Below are positions 34,704 to 43,682 of a stretch of DNA of 64,000 nt, in pieces; within the stretch, counting starts at the first letter, position 1; every line of letters begins with the position of its first letter. The notes below the pieces were generated by a model that was not told the DNA's origin, did no database searches, and saw only the letters and a program-made list of their open reading frames with translations. Position numbers and translations under genes: made by a program. The stretch comes from Treponema sp. Its GTDB lineage: Bacteria > Spirochaetota > Spirochaetia > Treponematales > Treponemataceae. Location of the stretch: positions 62,001 to 126,000 of the forward strand of contig JAEEYO010000007.1 in NCBI GenBank assembly GCA_016288205.1, given 5' to 3'.

Positions 34704-37478
34704 TTATGAGATGATTTCAAAAGATTTTTCAAATCGCTTTTTTATAAGCTCATCTTCTGAATTAAAGAAAGGAAGTCCAATAAGAATATAGCCGTCCGTT
34801 TTTTCCATAACTATATGATCCAATCCGTATTTCTCTGTAATTTTTGCAAGAAATTCTTGTTTCCAACCATCATTGTCGTTTCCTGCAAGATGTTTTCCTT
34901 TTGGTTCTATAAAAACTTGGTAATATGCATTTTGTTTATTCAGCTTTCCATGCAAGAGTAAAAGAAAATCTGGCTGGAAACCACGACCTGTATCAAAATC
35001 GAAAATCTTATAAACCTCTTCATTCCTAAAAAGTTGAAATGAATCATATTTCTCATTTAAATTGCTTTCATGGCTCTTTATGAATTCTATCAGTTTCCGC
35101 TCTTCGCTTGTTCCCCAAAATGAATCAAGCATATACCATTCTGTGTTTCTTAATTCGACTTCAAGATTTTTGTTTTCCTGAGTTTCTTGATTCGAGTCAT
35201 CCATCAAAATCATTTTTTCTTTCACAAAATTGACCTTGCCTTTTTCTCCGTCCAAAGTGAAAATGTCGGAAAATTTAACAAGATGAAAATCACTTCCGAC
35301 AAAAGGTCTGTCATAAGTCTCAAGCTCCTTTTGTATATACAAAAGAAAATCTTCACATAAGGACAACAGCCTTTTGTTTGGAATCTCTTCAAATTTAGTA
35401 TCACTTGTAATAGAGATTTTTACATCTTTAATAAAATTAAAAAAATCATCAGCACTTTCTACAGAAAAACGTTTTCTTAAATTTTCAAAACAGAAATAGC
35501 TTTCAGGATTTGTATTGAGCCTATGAAACGCCTTTTGGCGTATATGGAGTGGTATTTCAAAAAAACTTTTTATCACTGTAGCCAAAGCTCCAGATTCTGC
35601 AACATACAGTTCATCTTCTTTCTTTGAAAAATCTACTGACTGCACTTCGGAATAAACACTTGTAAGAATCCTTGATTCAAATGTCGGAAGATTTTTAAAA
35701 TCTTCGGGAAGTGTTTTTAATCGCCGTTCAGGATTTTCTTTCTGTTCGTTCACAAAAAGATACATTCCTTTAATATTGTCTTTTTTATCTTCTTTTATGC
35801 GAAATATTTTCTGCGTTCTCTTTTCCTGAATAAGCCCCCGATTTTTTAGCTCTGCTGAAAGTTCAGAAATATACCTGTGGTCTTCATCGGAATGAAAATA
35901 AAATTCTTCCAAAACTCTAAGTTCATTTTGTAAATCAGCATCAAACTTACGGCGATTTTTCTCTTTATCCTTATATGAGAACGGATAGTAACGCACACCG
36001 CGGCCAATTAACTGAACTTCACTTGTCGTGCTGCTTCCAGCTTTCTTGTTGTGAAAGTCCATATCGCGTCCTTCATAAAGTCGGACAATATCGTAAAGGT
36101 TCAAAACATCCCAACCTTCTGTAAGACGCTGCACAGTAAAGATTGCACGGATATGATTGTTTGAGTCTTCAAGGTTGTTTAAGAGCCTGTCCTGTTCAGA
36201 AGACGTTCTTTCTTTTGTTTTGGTTCCATCCTTGCTGTTTGTGATTATGAGATTTCGCTCTTTAAAGTTTTCACGGATATACTGGACGACGGTTTCAAAA
36301 GAGATGTTATTTTCTTTCAGATAAAGTGTTATGCGTTCAAAAATTCGTCCGTCAAGATTGTAAGGATCCTGGTCAGCAGATTTGATTTTTGCCAATTTTT
36401 TTGTAAAATAAAAATCCTTAGCCTTTATATTTTTGCACAGTTCCAAGAACTTTTGATAATCTGCCTTGGACTCTTCAATTGTTTTGCTTCGGAACAAAAT
36501 CACCGGTTTAAAATTTGCAATTCCATATTTTGTTGCAATGGCATAACGGTACCAGTTTAAAAGAAGTGCCTGCAAAATTCGCTCGCGCAATTCAAGGTTA
36601 CTTCGCACAAGACGAATGTGTTTTGTACATCCCGCCTCGACAAAATCCTTCAGCTCGAACTTTGAAATGATTTTATCTTCATATTTTTCTTTTACTTCGT
36701 CCATGCTTGGAATTGTAGCGGTAAATTCAAGTAGTACATTTTTATTTATGCCGGTTGTTTTTCCATCTTTTTCTAGAATACATTGTCTTACAGTATGTTC
36801 CCACGAACGCTCAATATCCTCTTCTTTTGCGTTATCCTTAAGTTCGCCAATAAAAGAAATATCCTCTGAAAGTTCATTTGCAGCAGATTTCTTTTTTGAA
36901 GTAGATGCGTTTAAGTGATGAGCCTCATCACCGAATAAAACTACATCGCGTTTTTGCAAGTCCGAAAGGAGCAGTGCGTTTTCCCCCTCCCTATAAATAT
37001 CATTATGAAGTTTTTGAATGGTTGTAAACTTTATTTGAATGTCATCACAAGAATTCGAGAACAGTTCAACTTCACGGATATTTACATGGACACCATCAAT
37101 TACGATATTTTCTGCAAACAGATATTTATTGTGCGAGGAATCTATAAAGTTTGCCTGAGTTTTTCCAAGGATTGCATTTTGGTTTACAAAGAAAATAAAA
37201 TTTCTGTAACCCTGCTTGTAATAATACAAAATGAGGGCTGCCATAACAAGAGTTTTACCGCTTCCAGTCGCCATATTGAACATAAGATGGTTTGGGGAAA
37301 CAGCCTCACCTTTTAATATTTTCTTCTGACGCAAGCGTTCGTTAATCAAAAAGTTTTCCAAAGCAACACGCTGCCAGTCATATAAAGAATAACGGAGATT
37401 GTTTGTAATATATTCAGGAACGGCAAAGTTTTCTTCGTCTAAAACTTCTTTCTGATTCTCAATTTTATCGCAGAGCAT
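34704..37478 (-). CDS. res: Type III restriction enzyme, Res subunit
   Basis: 924 residues. The SF2 helicase core has Walker A TGSGKT (71-76), DEAH (184-187), and later VQRLTEGWDVLNL and LIGRGVRYYPF. A C-terminal PD-(D/E)xK nuclease shows GRGFQPDFLLLL followed by FIEPKGKHL. With Mod it cuts unmodified DNA after ATP-dependent communication between sites. The ATG overlaps the mod stop (TAATG). AT-rich relative to the flanking housekeeping genes, in line with acquisition. Intact, so probably active. Confidence 0.92.
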   Translation of the reverse strand: MLCDKIENQKEVLDEENFAVPEYITNNLRYSLYDWQRVALENFLINERLRQKKILKGEAVSPNHLMFNMATGSGKTLVMAALILYYYKQGYRNFIFFVNQNAILGKTQANFIDSSHNKYLFAENIVIDGVHVNIREVELFSNSCDDIQIKFTTIQKLHNDIYREGENALLLSDLQKRDVVLFGDEAHHLNASTSKKKSAANELSEDISFIGELKDNAKEEDIERSWEHTVRQCILEKDGKTTGINKNVLLEFTATIPSMDEVKEKYEDKIISKFELKDFVEAGCTKHIRLVRSNLELRERILQALLLNWYRYAIATKYGIANFKPVILFRSKTIEESKADYQKFLELCKNIKAKDFYFTKKLAKIKSADQDPYNLDGRIFERITLYLKENNISFETVVQYIRENFKERNLIITNSKDGTKTKERTSSEQDRLLNNLEDSNNHIRAIFTVQRLTEGWDVLNLYDIVRLYEGRDMDFHNKKAGSSTTSEVQLIGRGVRYYPFSYKDKEKNRRKFDADLQNELRVLEEFYFHSDEDHRYISELSAELKNRGLIQEKRTQKIFRIKEDKKDNIKGMYLFVNEQKENPERRLKTLPEDFKNLPTFESRILTSVYSEVQSVDFSKKEDELYVAESGALATVIKSFFEIPLHIRQKAFHRLNTNPESYFCFENLRKRFSVESADDFFNFIKDVKISITSDTKFEEIPNKRLLSLCEDFLLYIQKELETYDRPFVGSDFHLVKFSDIFTLDGEKGKVNFVKEKMILMDDSNQETQENKNLEVELRNTEWYMLDSFWGTSEERKLIEFIKSHESNLNEKYDSFQLFRNEEVYKIFDFDTGRGFQPDFLLLLHGKLNKQNAYYQVFIEPKGKHLAGNDNDGWKQEFLAKITEKYGLDHIVMEKTDGYILIGLPFFNSEDELIKKRFEKSFEIIS

Positions 37479-39538
37479 TATTCGCTGTCCTTTTTGAGCT
37501 GATAAAAATCCTCAGTAATGGCAATATCATTTTTCATAAGCCCGGTGTTTTTATCATGCCGGTCATCCACATTTACGTACAATTGATTTAAATCCAGCAT
37601 ACGGGAGAACATTTCCTTTTGTTGTTTAAGACTTAACTGTTTGAAACGCTCGGATTCAATTTCCTCGCGAAACTCTTTTACACGAACATTATAGTGAAGG
37701 AAATATTTTTGGCAGAGTTCATCAAACAACACCACAAGTTCTTCAAGGGATTTGCAAGCAGAAATCTGTTCCAATGCCTTTTCATTTTTCTTTGCAAGCT
37801 CCAGATAAACAAACGAGCCACCGCCTTGCCAGTCTACGAATTTTGAAATACCCGATTGGTCCCCGTTTATAACATTTTGTAAACGCACAACACTGTCATT
37901 TTCACCATAATCAAGTTGTTCAATTCCGATATATTGACGATTCATTTTATGAGCTACGGCAGCGGTAGTACCCGATCCAAGATGATAATCGAGAACTATA
38001 TCAGATTCTTCTGTTGCCATTTCTATAACTCTACTCAATAAGACTTCTGGCTTTTTCCCGTTTTTGAGTTTCACACCACCTTCCGGTGCAATTCCTGTTG
38101 TTTTTATGTCGGACCAAAGCGAACCTAGTTCTTTTTGTATTTCTCGATTACCTTTTGCATCATATCCAATATTTTTAATATAAAATCTGACCATTCCTCC
38201 CTTATACGTTAGAATGTCATCCTTTTCTTCTCTTTTGTATATATCCCATGAATTCGATTTTTTTGAACGCTCCATGGCATCATTTAAGCCTTTTCCACAG
38301 CCCTTTGGTGAAATTAACCTAAAAATTCTTTCCGCATTGTCTGTTATGAATTTGTTTATTTTTTCTTCTGCAATCATATTTTTTTCTAGAGCACTTTTTA
38401 AAGTGATAACTTTCCATTTCTTAAAATCTTTTTCTTCAAAATTTTCCACATACAAATTATAGGCCTTGTCATAATTTGATTTTATCCACAAAGGTTTATA
38501 TTTTCTTGCAAAATATTTTTTTGCATAATACAAACCATATTCGCAATTCTTTGGCATAAAAGGATTTTGAAATTCGTTAGCAGCGCCTTCATTCATTTTA
38601 ATTTCTACAATCTGAATAAAATCAAAAATCTCATTCATTAAAACTTGAAGATAAGCCATCTCATTGTCATCGCATTGTATAAATATGGTTCCATCCTCTC
38701 TTAATAGTTCATGAGCAATTTCTAACCTATTTTTCATAAAAGTAAGCCAACTTGAATGATTAAAATTATCATTATATGAAAAACTATCACTACCTGTGTT
38801 ATAAGGGACGTCAATGTAAATGAGTTTTACTTTTCCCGCAAATTCCTTTTTCAAAGAATGAAGTGCAAGTAAATTGTTTCCTTTTATAATCAGGTTGTCG
38901 GTCACAGTGTCCTCGGGCAAACCTCGACTTTTGTTTATTTCTGAATCCCGCTTTATATCTTTACAAGAAGTGTTTTTTCCTTTTTCATATCTTTTCGCAT
39001 TGCAGAATGCCTTTGGAGAAAACAGACTGTCTATTTCATCCTGTGCCAAAACCTCATTATAAAAAACTTCACGACGCTTGCCCTGTTTTTCAATGTATTC
39101 ACCCTTTTTTTCATCATATTCAAAATAAGTGTCTAGACCGTCTTCTTTTCTTTGTCCGCCTTCCAGAACACAATCCTTGAATGGAAAATTCAACACAACT
39201 TCATTTCTATCAAGCAAAGACGAATCACCCATATAAAGCCCGATTTTCTGCCCTAAGTATTTTGAATAAGAATTGCAAGCAGAAGAGTATTCCAAAAATT
39301 CCTTGAATCGTGCGGTGTTAAAGACATAACTGTCTAGTACGGGCGTAAAAAATGCTTTTTTGGTCTTGGAATTTTTAAGCAAAGGTTCCAGTAATTTTAC
39401 ATTTCCATTATCCGCACAATCTTTTATCACATTTATTTTCAAGTTTTTGTTTTCATCTATAAAATCTGGTATTTTTGAAAGAATATTCTCAACCTTTAAT
39501 TTAAGCGCGTTTGTTTCTGGTGTGTCGATGTAAGGCAT
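37478..39538 (-). CDS. mod: Type III restriction-modification methyltransferase, Mod subunit
   Basis: 686 residues, beta-class N6-adenine methyltransferase order. The catalytic tetrapeptide reads D243-V-P-Y246 where DPPY is usual (YIDVPYNTGSDSFSYND). The AdoMet motif is LGSGTT (520-525). The recognition domain lies between them, about 300-500. No long simple-sequence repeat of the kind that phase-varies mod genes was seen. A GGAG lies 8 nt before the ATG. The N-terminal 200 residues are long for this family. Divergent from the Xre regulator. Confidence 0.92.
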   Translation of the reverse strand: MPYIDTPETNALKLKVENILSKIPDFIDENKNLKINVIKDCADNGNVKLLEPLLKNSKTKKAFFTPVLDSYVFNTARFKEFLEYSSACNSYSKYLGQKIGLYMGDSSLLDRNEVVLNFPFKDCVLEGGQRKEDGLDTYFEYDEKKGEYIEKQGKRREVFYNEVLAQDEIDSLFSPKAFCNAKRYEKGKNTSCKDIKRDSEINKSRGLPEDTVTDNLIIKGNNLLALHSLKKEFAGKVKLIYIDVPYNTGSDSFSYNDNFNHSSWLTFMKNRLEIAHELLREDGTIFIQCDDNEMAYLQVLMNEIFDFIQIVEIKMNEGAANEFQNPFMPKNCEYGLYYAKKYFARKYKPLWIKSNYDKAYNLYVENFEEKDFKKWKVITLKSALEKNMIAEEKINKFITDNAERIFRLISPKGCGKGLNDAMERSKKSNSWDIYKREEKDDILTYKGGMVRFYIKNIGYDAKGNREIQKELGSLWSDIKTTGIAPEGGVKLKNGKKPEVLLSRVIEMATEESDIVLDYHLGSGTTAAVAHKMNRQYIGIEQLDYGENDSVVRLQNVINGDQSGISKFVDWQGGGSFVYLELAKKNEKALEQISACKSLEELVVLFDELCQKYFLHYNVRVKEFREEIESERFKQLSLKQQKEMFSRMLDLNQLYVNVDDRHDKNTGLMKNDIAITEDFYQLKKDSE

Positions 39539-39666
39539 TATTTGCTCTCCACAGATATTTCAAATAGACGGTTTTCTACTTCATATTGTCGGTAGAAAAT
39601 AACAAAAGAATATCACAAAGTTATTACAAAGTATCAAAAAGTAATTGTATAGTTACAAAAAGAGTG

Positions 39667-39696
39667 TTAAAAACTGACAAATAGACACGGTATTCT
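39667..39696 (+). promoter_or_regulatory. Promoter giving a predicted leaderless mRNA (Xre gene)
   Basis: TTAAAA (39667-39672), 18 nt, TATTCT (39691-39696), 6 nt, ATG at 39703; no ribosome binding site. Upstream, 39620-39660 holds repeated TTACAA motifs that could be operators for the Xre protein. Confidence 0.45.
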
Positions 39697-39702
39697 TAAA
39701 TA

Positions 39703-40026
39703 ATGAATATTCAAGAGTTAAAAGCGGTCTACACGGGAAATTTAAAGGCCTTACGGACTCAAAAAAATCTCAGTCAGGCTGAAATTTCAGAGAAGATCCA
39801 CATTTCGGAGAAATTTTATAGTGACCTTGAAACTGGCCGAAAATGGGGTAGTTTTGAGACTATCGTAGACCTTGCGAATGCATTTGGAGTTGAGCCTTAT
39901 GAGCTGTTCCTTCCTACAGGGAGCGTAATCAGTCATAACGAGCGACGCACAAAAGATTTGATGAAACGCCTACGAACGAATTTCAATGAACTTGTAGACA
40001 CCATGGAAGAATTTTTGAAGGATTAA
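39703..40026 (+). CDS. Xre-family DNA-binding protein (possible R-M controller)
   Basis: 107 residues. An HTH_3 domain at about 10-65 (LRTQKNLSQAEISEKIHISEKFYSDLETGRKW, cited in parts) and a short helical tail. Size and divergent position beside the mod-res operon fit a C-protein-like controller, which would delay restriction until DNA is methylated. C-proteins are best known for type II systems, so this role is inferred. Confidence 0.8.
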   Translation: MNIQELKAVYTGNLKALRTQKNLSQAEISEKIHISEKFYSDLETGRKWGSFETIVDLANAFGVEPYELFLPTGSVISHNERRTKDLMKRLRTNFNELVDTMEEFLKD

Positions 40027-40063
40027 ATAAAATCAAGATACTTCTTAGAATTTATCTAGATAT

Positions 40064-40384
40064 TTAATACTCGGAGCAATACAAAAGCACTCCTTCCTTT
40101 GCAACTATTTTTTCAATGGAGTTGATGTTTTTTCTGCGCTCAAAGAGAGACTTGTTTCCAATTACGATGTCCACAGGCTTACGCTTCATTCCTATGAGAG
40201 AACAATATGCCGTGTTCGTCTGCTCTATGTTGTCATAGTTTTCGTCTGGAACGATGATGTAAAAATCGTAGTCGCTCTTTTCGTTGTAGTCACCACGGGC
40301 ATACGAGCCAAAAAGATATATCCGCAATGGATTTAGAGATTCCTTGAACTTTTCCGCAATCGTGGTAATTTCTCCGTTAACCAT
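40064..40384 (-). CDS. MNT-type nucleotidyltransferase
   Basis: 106 residues from the ATG at 40384. The nucleotidyltransferase core motif GSYARGDYNEKSDYDFY carries the GS and D-x-D. Such MNT proteins usually pair with a HEPN protein as toxin-antitoxin modules, AMPylating or silencing the partner; no HEPN gene lies next to this one. The start follows a TTGCAA-18-TATAAT promoter by 6 nt; an earlier in-frame start would lie inside the -10 box. Confidence 0.8.
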   Translation of the reverse strand: MVNGEITTIAEKFKESLNPLRIYLFGSYARGDYNEKSDYDFYIIVPDENYDNIEQTNTAYCSLIGMKRKPVDIVIGNKSLFERRKNINSIEKIVAKEGVLLYCSEY

Positions 40385-40390
40385 AATTTC

Positions 40391-40420
40391 ATTATAACAC
40401 AATTGTCATTTCCCTTGCAA
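40391..40420 (-). promoter_or_regulatory. Promoter giving a predicted leaderless mRNA (MNT gene)
   Basis: On the minus strand TTGCAA (40415-40420), 18 nt, TATAAT (40391-40396), 6 nt, ATG at 40384; no ribosome binding site. Confidence 0.55.
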
Positions 40421-40505
40421 TCATATTGTAAAAATAGCAAAAACCATAATGCCGCTATCTTTTAAATGAAACCTATGGTATACTATGACTGAAGGAGGTA
40501 TGAAA

Positions 40506-40781
40506 ATGCTGGCATTAAAAGCGTATTACGACGGAAAAATGATCGTGCCATTTCAGGCATATTCTTTCAAGCCCAGTCAGAAGCTTTTGATTGTGGTTGA
40601 CGACGATGATGACGAAAAAGAGCCCGAACTCAAAAAATACTCACAATCTCTTTCTGCATTTCGCGCTAAATATGCGGATTTTCTTAGCGACAAATCCTCT
40701 GTAAGTGATTTAGACACAGTTTTCGAAAATGTACGTGACAAAACAGAACCGCTTCGAGGCTCACAGGAGACAGAATGGTAA
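40506..40781 (+). CDS. VapB-like antitoxin candidate
   Basis: 91 residues. An N-terminal strand (LALKAYYDGKMIVPF) resembles the start of many short antitoxins, followed by an acidic DDDDDE stretch and a helical tail. AAGGAGG lies 7 nt before the ATG at 40506. Overlaps the PIN-domain gene by 7 nt, the usual antitoxin-toxin coupling. It would neutralise the toxin and repress the operon. No clear named DNA-binding fold, so the antitoxin role rests mainly on position. Confidence 0.7.
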   Translation: MLALKAYYDGKMIVPFQAYSFKPSQKLLIVVDDDDDEKEPELKKYSQSLSAFRAKYADFLSDKSSVSDLDTVFENVRDKTEPLRGSQETEW

Positions 40782-41206
40782 AGGCAATTTATTTGCTTGA
40801 CACAAACATAATTTCCGAGGGTGCGAAAATATCATCGAATCCGAAAATCGCTGAAAAGCTGGATCTTTTTGCGCCTTATTGCCGTATATCCACAATTTCG
40901 TGGTACGAGATACAAAAAGGGATAAAACGTCTTCCAGACGGTAAAAAGAAAGATTTTTTGAAAGCATACGCACAAGAGCAAATTGCAGATATATTTGATT
41001 TTCTACCATTTTCAAAAGAGTGTGCGGACATTCAGTCGGATATGTATGCTCGTCTTGAGGCCGCTGGCAAAACAGCACCTTATCAGGATTCTCAAATTGC
41101 GGCGACAGCTCTTGCAAACAATCTTATACTTGTAACTCGCAATGTAAATGATTTTGAGGGGATTACTTCTCTGTTTCCTCTGAAAATCGAAAACTGGTTT
41201 GAATAG
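40775..41206 (+). CDS. PIN-domain toxin (VapC-like)
   Basis: 143 residues. PIN-domain acidic residues: D9 in YLLDTNIIS, E in WYEIQKGI, D in PYQDSQIAATA and D in VTRNVNDFEG, placed as in VapC ribonucleases. AGGAG precedes the ATG, which overlaps the antitoxin stop. Would cleave tRNA or other RNA when the antitoxin is lost. Sits at the right edge of the AT-rich island with the R-M genes. Confidence 0.88.
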   Translation: MVKAIYLLDTNIISEGAKISSNPKIAEKLDLFAPYCRISTISWYEIQKGIKRLPDGKKKDFLKAYAQEQIADIFDFLPFSKECADIQSDMYARLEAAGKTAPYQDSQIAATALANNLILVTRNVNDFEGITSLFPLKIENWFE

Positions 41207-41235
41207 GATTAAAGATTATTGGAGGGAGATAATTT

Positions 41236-42138
41236 ATGGAAAACAAAGTGCTGCCGCCTTGGGCCAATGAGATTCCTGAGGGTGATTTTATTTCATATGA
41301 GCCTACCTACAAAGTCGGTGAGTATTTTTCACGCTTTCACAAGGATTTTTTTGAGTCTGAGGATTTTGAGAGGCTGGGGTATTATTTTTATGATCCGACC
41401 GAGCACGGCTTTGAGAAGGGACGTGAGTATCCCGTGCTGATTTTCTTCCACGGATACACGAACGCGCTTGCAGGGGATGTGTGCATAAATTATGCCGGGG
41501 CGGAGTTCTACGCGAAGGATGAGTATCAGAAAGCGTTGGGCGGCGCATACATTCTGATTCCGCTTGCGAATGAGATTCGTGCCTCAGATGGAAACGTGAC
41601 TGGAAGCTGGGACGAGACTTATTGCAAACCCGTGCATGACCTGATCTGCAATTTCATGGAAAAACATGCGGCGCAAAATGGAGGGGTGAGCAAGAAAATT
41701 ATCTTCGGAAACTCACGTGGCTCCTCAATGTGCTTTATGATTGTGGATGCCTACACGGATTTTTTTGACGCCCTCGTTCCAATCGCCACCTCGGACATTT
41801 CCACGGATGAAGCCCTCGACCGCTATGACCAAAATGATGTGTGGCTCTTTTTCGCAATCTGCAAGCACGATGAGTTCAATGATTATGAGACAAAAATTGT
41901 CCCCCGGCTTCCTCGTCTTAAGCGCATGAAGCACTGCTTTATCTTTACGCCGGAGTGGGCACGCAACGGAGATCACAGAATCGCGTCTTTGAATTTCGGA
42001 GTGGAGATGGGCCAGCACTGTCTCATAAATCCCATGCACTGCAACATGATGTTCGACGACGGAACCCCGATGGAGGAGTCCCTGCCCGAAGGTGTGACCG
42101 GATGGCTTTCAAAAATGATCTTGAGCAAATCAAAGTAA
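41236..42138 (+). CDS. Alpha/beta hydrolase (esterase-like)
   Basis: 300 residues without a signal peptide. The nucleophile elbow GNSRGSS and oxyanion motif FFHGYTN fit an alpha/beta hydrolase; a likely acid and histidine lie in CKHDEFNDYE and MHCNMMFDDG but cannot be assigned. GGAGGGAG precedes the ATG. Monocistronic. Probably a carboxylesterase or feruloyl-esterase-type enzyme acting inside the cell on a small substrate; the substrate is not predictable. Confidence 0.75.
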   Translation: MENKVLPPWANEIPEGDFISYEPTYKVGEYFSRFHKDFFESEDFERLGYYFYDPTEHGFEKGREYPVLIFFHGYTNALAGDVCINYAGAEFYAKDEYQKALGGAYILIPLANEIRASDGNVTGSWDETYCKPVHDLICNFMEKHAAQNGGVSKKIIFGNSRGSSMCFMIVDAYTDFFDALVPIATSDISTDEALDRYDQNDVWLFFAICKHDEFNDYETKIVPRLPRLKRMKHCFIFTPEWARNGDHRIASLNFGVEMGQHCLINPMHCNMMFDDGTPMEESLPEGVTGWLSKMILSKSK

Positions 42139-42174
42139 AGGATGAAAAAGTCCGTTTGTGCCCGCGGCCATAAA

Positions 42175-43044
42175 TCAATGCAGCGTGACTTCCCCTGAGT
42201 ATAGGATCTTTTCGGTGCCGTCATCCAGTTTTACCAAGAGTCCCGCATCGTCGCTGATGTCCATTACCCTTGCCCGATATGCCTCGTCCGACTCACCCGC
42301 CAAGGGTCTCACCATTACAAGCTGGTTTTTCAGCATGGATTTTTTTCTGTATTCGTCCACCACGTTCCCGCCGCTTTCGAGGATAGAAAAAATCTCGTGA
42401 AGGGACGAGGCCAAAAGCTTGGAGCGCAAATCAAAAGCAGGCTTCTCATCCTCCGAAAAGATTCCTCCGGCCTTTCCAATCAGTTCGCGGGAAACACCCT
42501 CAAAACCCATCGTTAGGTTTATTCCGATTCCCACAACAAGGGCCTCCAACTTTCCGCTCTCAGCCCTGCAAAATCCCTCGGTCAAAATGCCGCAGACCTT
42601 TTTCTCTCCCACGTAAATGTCGTTTACCCATTTGATTTTTGACTCCTTGGCGCAAACAGCATCTATCGCACGGCTCACTCCCACGGCAGCGGAGACAGTG
42701 TACATGGCAGGGTCAATGACATCGCTTTCTGGAATCCACACGAAGGAAAAATAAATGCCGGATTTTTCAGGCGAGTAAAAGACACGCCCCGAACGACCGC
42801 GCCCCGAAGTCTGATGTGCTGACGCAAGAACCGTTTTATGCACAAGGCGGCCCGCATCAGTCAGCGAGTGAGAATCATCGACAAGAACGGGAGACAGTGC
42901 AAGCTCCCTGAGCAAGGCTGCGTTGGTGGAATCGACGGACTCAAGCACACGGAGCTTTTCTTTTTGGAAAGCCGCATCGGGATTTTTTCCCGCAAGCGAC
43001 ACAAAATCAGCCCAGACAGAATCCGCACAAAAAGTCTCTTCCAT
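42175..43044 (-). CDS. birA: Biotin-protein ligase BirA (without HTH)
   Basis: 289 residues. ESVDSTNAALLRE at about 30, the biotinoyl-AMP loop GRGRSGR, KWVNDIYVGEKKVCGIL and GIGINL are the catalytic signatures. No N-terminal winged helix, so it ligates biotin but should not repress. The region between STNAALLRE and the GRGRSGR loop has an insert of about 20 residues. ATG overlaps the stop of the PII-like gene (TAATG). Last gene of the luxS operon. Confidence 0.92.
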   Translation of the reverse strand: MEETFCADSVWADFVSLAGKNPDAAFQKEKLRVLESVDSTNAALLRELALSPVLVDDSHSLTDAGRLVHKTVLASAHQTSGRGRSGRVFYSPEKSGIYFSFVWIPESDVIDPAMYTVSAAVGVSRAIDAVCAKESKIKWVNDIYVGEKKVCGILTEGFCRAESGKLEALVVGIGINLTMGFEGVSRELIGKAGGIFSEDEKPAFDLRSKLLASSLHEIFSILESGGNVVDEYRKKSMLKNQLVMVRPLAGESDEAYRARVMDISDDAGLLVKLDDGTEKILYSGEVTLH

Positions 43045-43682
43045 TATTTTTTTCCGAGCAACACGAATTCATTTACGGGAGAGCAATAGGCTATTCCGCT
43101 TCCGGGCTGGGAAAGGCACTCCAGATTTTTTATGGCATCCAGGACGGCATCTTTTTTTTCATGCGGTACCACAATCAGCAAGGTCTCTTTTTCAGGCACA
43201 ATGTGCATTCCAAAAAACTGCGGGTCATCGGGTCGGGCGGTTCCTCGTGCCTTGATTACGGTTCCTCCACCGGCACCAGCTCTTCTTGCGGCGTCCATCG
43301 CGTCATCGGCGTAACCTGAGTTCAAAATAACGGTGATTAAATCCTGTGAGTTATTTTCCGGCATAAGCATCTCCTCTCCTGTGACGGTTCCGTTTTTAAT
43401 CAGCTGACCTGCCGGGGACGTGAACATACATCCGAGGTGGGCGCGCTCCTTTTTTGTCGCATCCAAAATCGCATTATATATAGAAGACTTTGATTCATTT
43501 TCGGCAAGGATAAAAACAATGTCCTTCGTACTCTCAATCCCGAGTGCGGCGGCTATGGCATTCGGACTGATTCCACGCCCATGCAGGACCGTACCACCAG
43601 AGCTCCCGGCCTTTACCGCGGCATCCATAATCTTGTCGCCTTTTCCATGTGAAACGATTGTCGTAATCAGAGTGAAGCTCAT
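43044..43682 (-). CDS. Tandem PII-like regulator
   Basis: 212 residues made of two PII-like (GlnB-type ferredoxin-like) repeats. The first half has SGGTVLHGRG and the second AGGGTVIKARG at equivalent positions, each followed by an E-x-hydrophobic strand (DIVFILAENESK; ETLLIVVPHEKK). A normal PII subunit is about 112 residues. Overlaps the DUF1538 gene by 4 nt. It probably binds a nucleotide and controls the neighbouring membrane protein, as AmtB-GlnK pairs do; this is inference. Confidence 0.82.
   Translation of the reverse strand: MSFTLITTIVSHGKGDKIMDAAVKAGSSGGTVLHGRGISPNAIAAALGIESTKDIVFILAENESKSSIYNAILDATKKERAHLGCMFTSPAGQLIKNGTVTGEEMLMPENNSQDLITVILNSGYADDAMDAARRAGAGGGTVIKARGTARPDDPQFFGMHIVPEKETLLIVVPHEKKDAVLDAIKNLECLSQPGSGIAYCSPVNEFVLLGKK

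Noticed and set aside
36616-37316. Plus-strand ORFs opposite the res gene
   Set aside because: They mirror the strongly supported helicase gene, and their protein text shows no family motif.
39620-39665. CRISPR-like repetition of TTACAA motifs upstream of the Xre gene
   Set aside because: The repeats are short, unevenly spaced and without spacer units. Operators for the Xre protein are the simpler reading.
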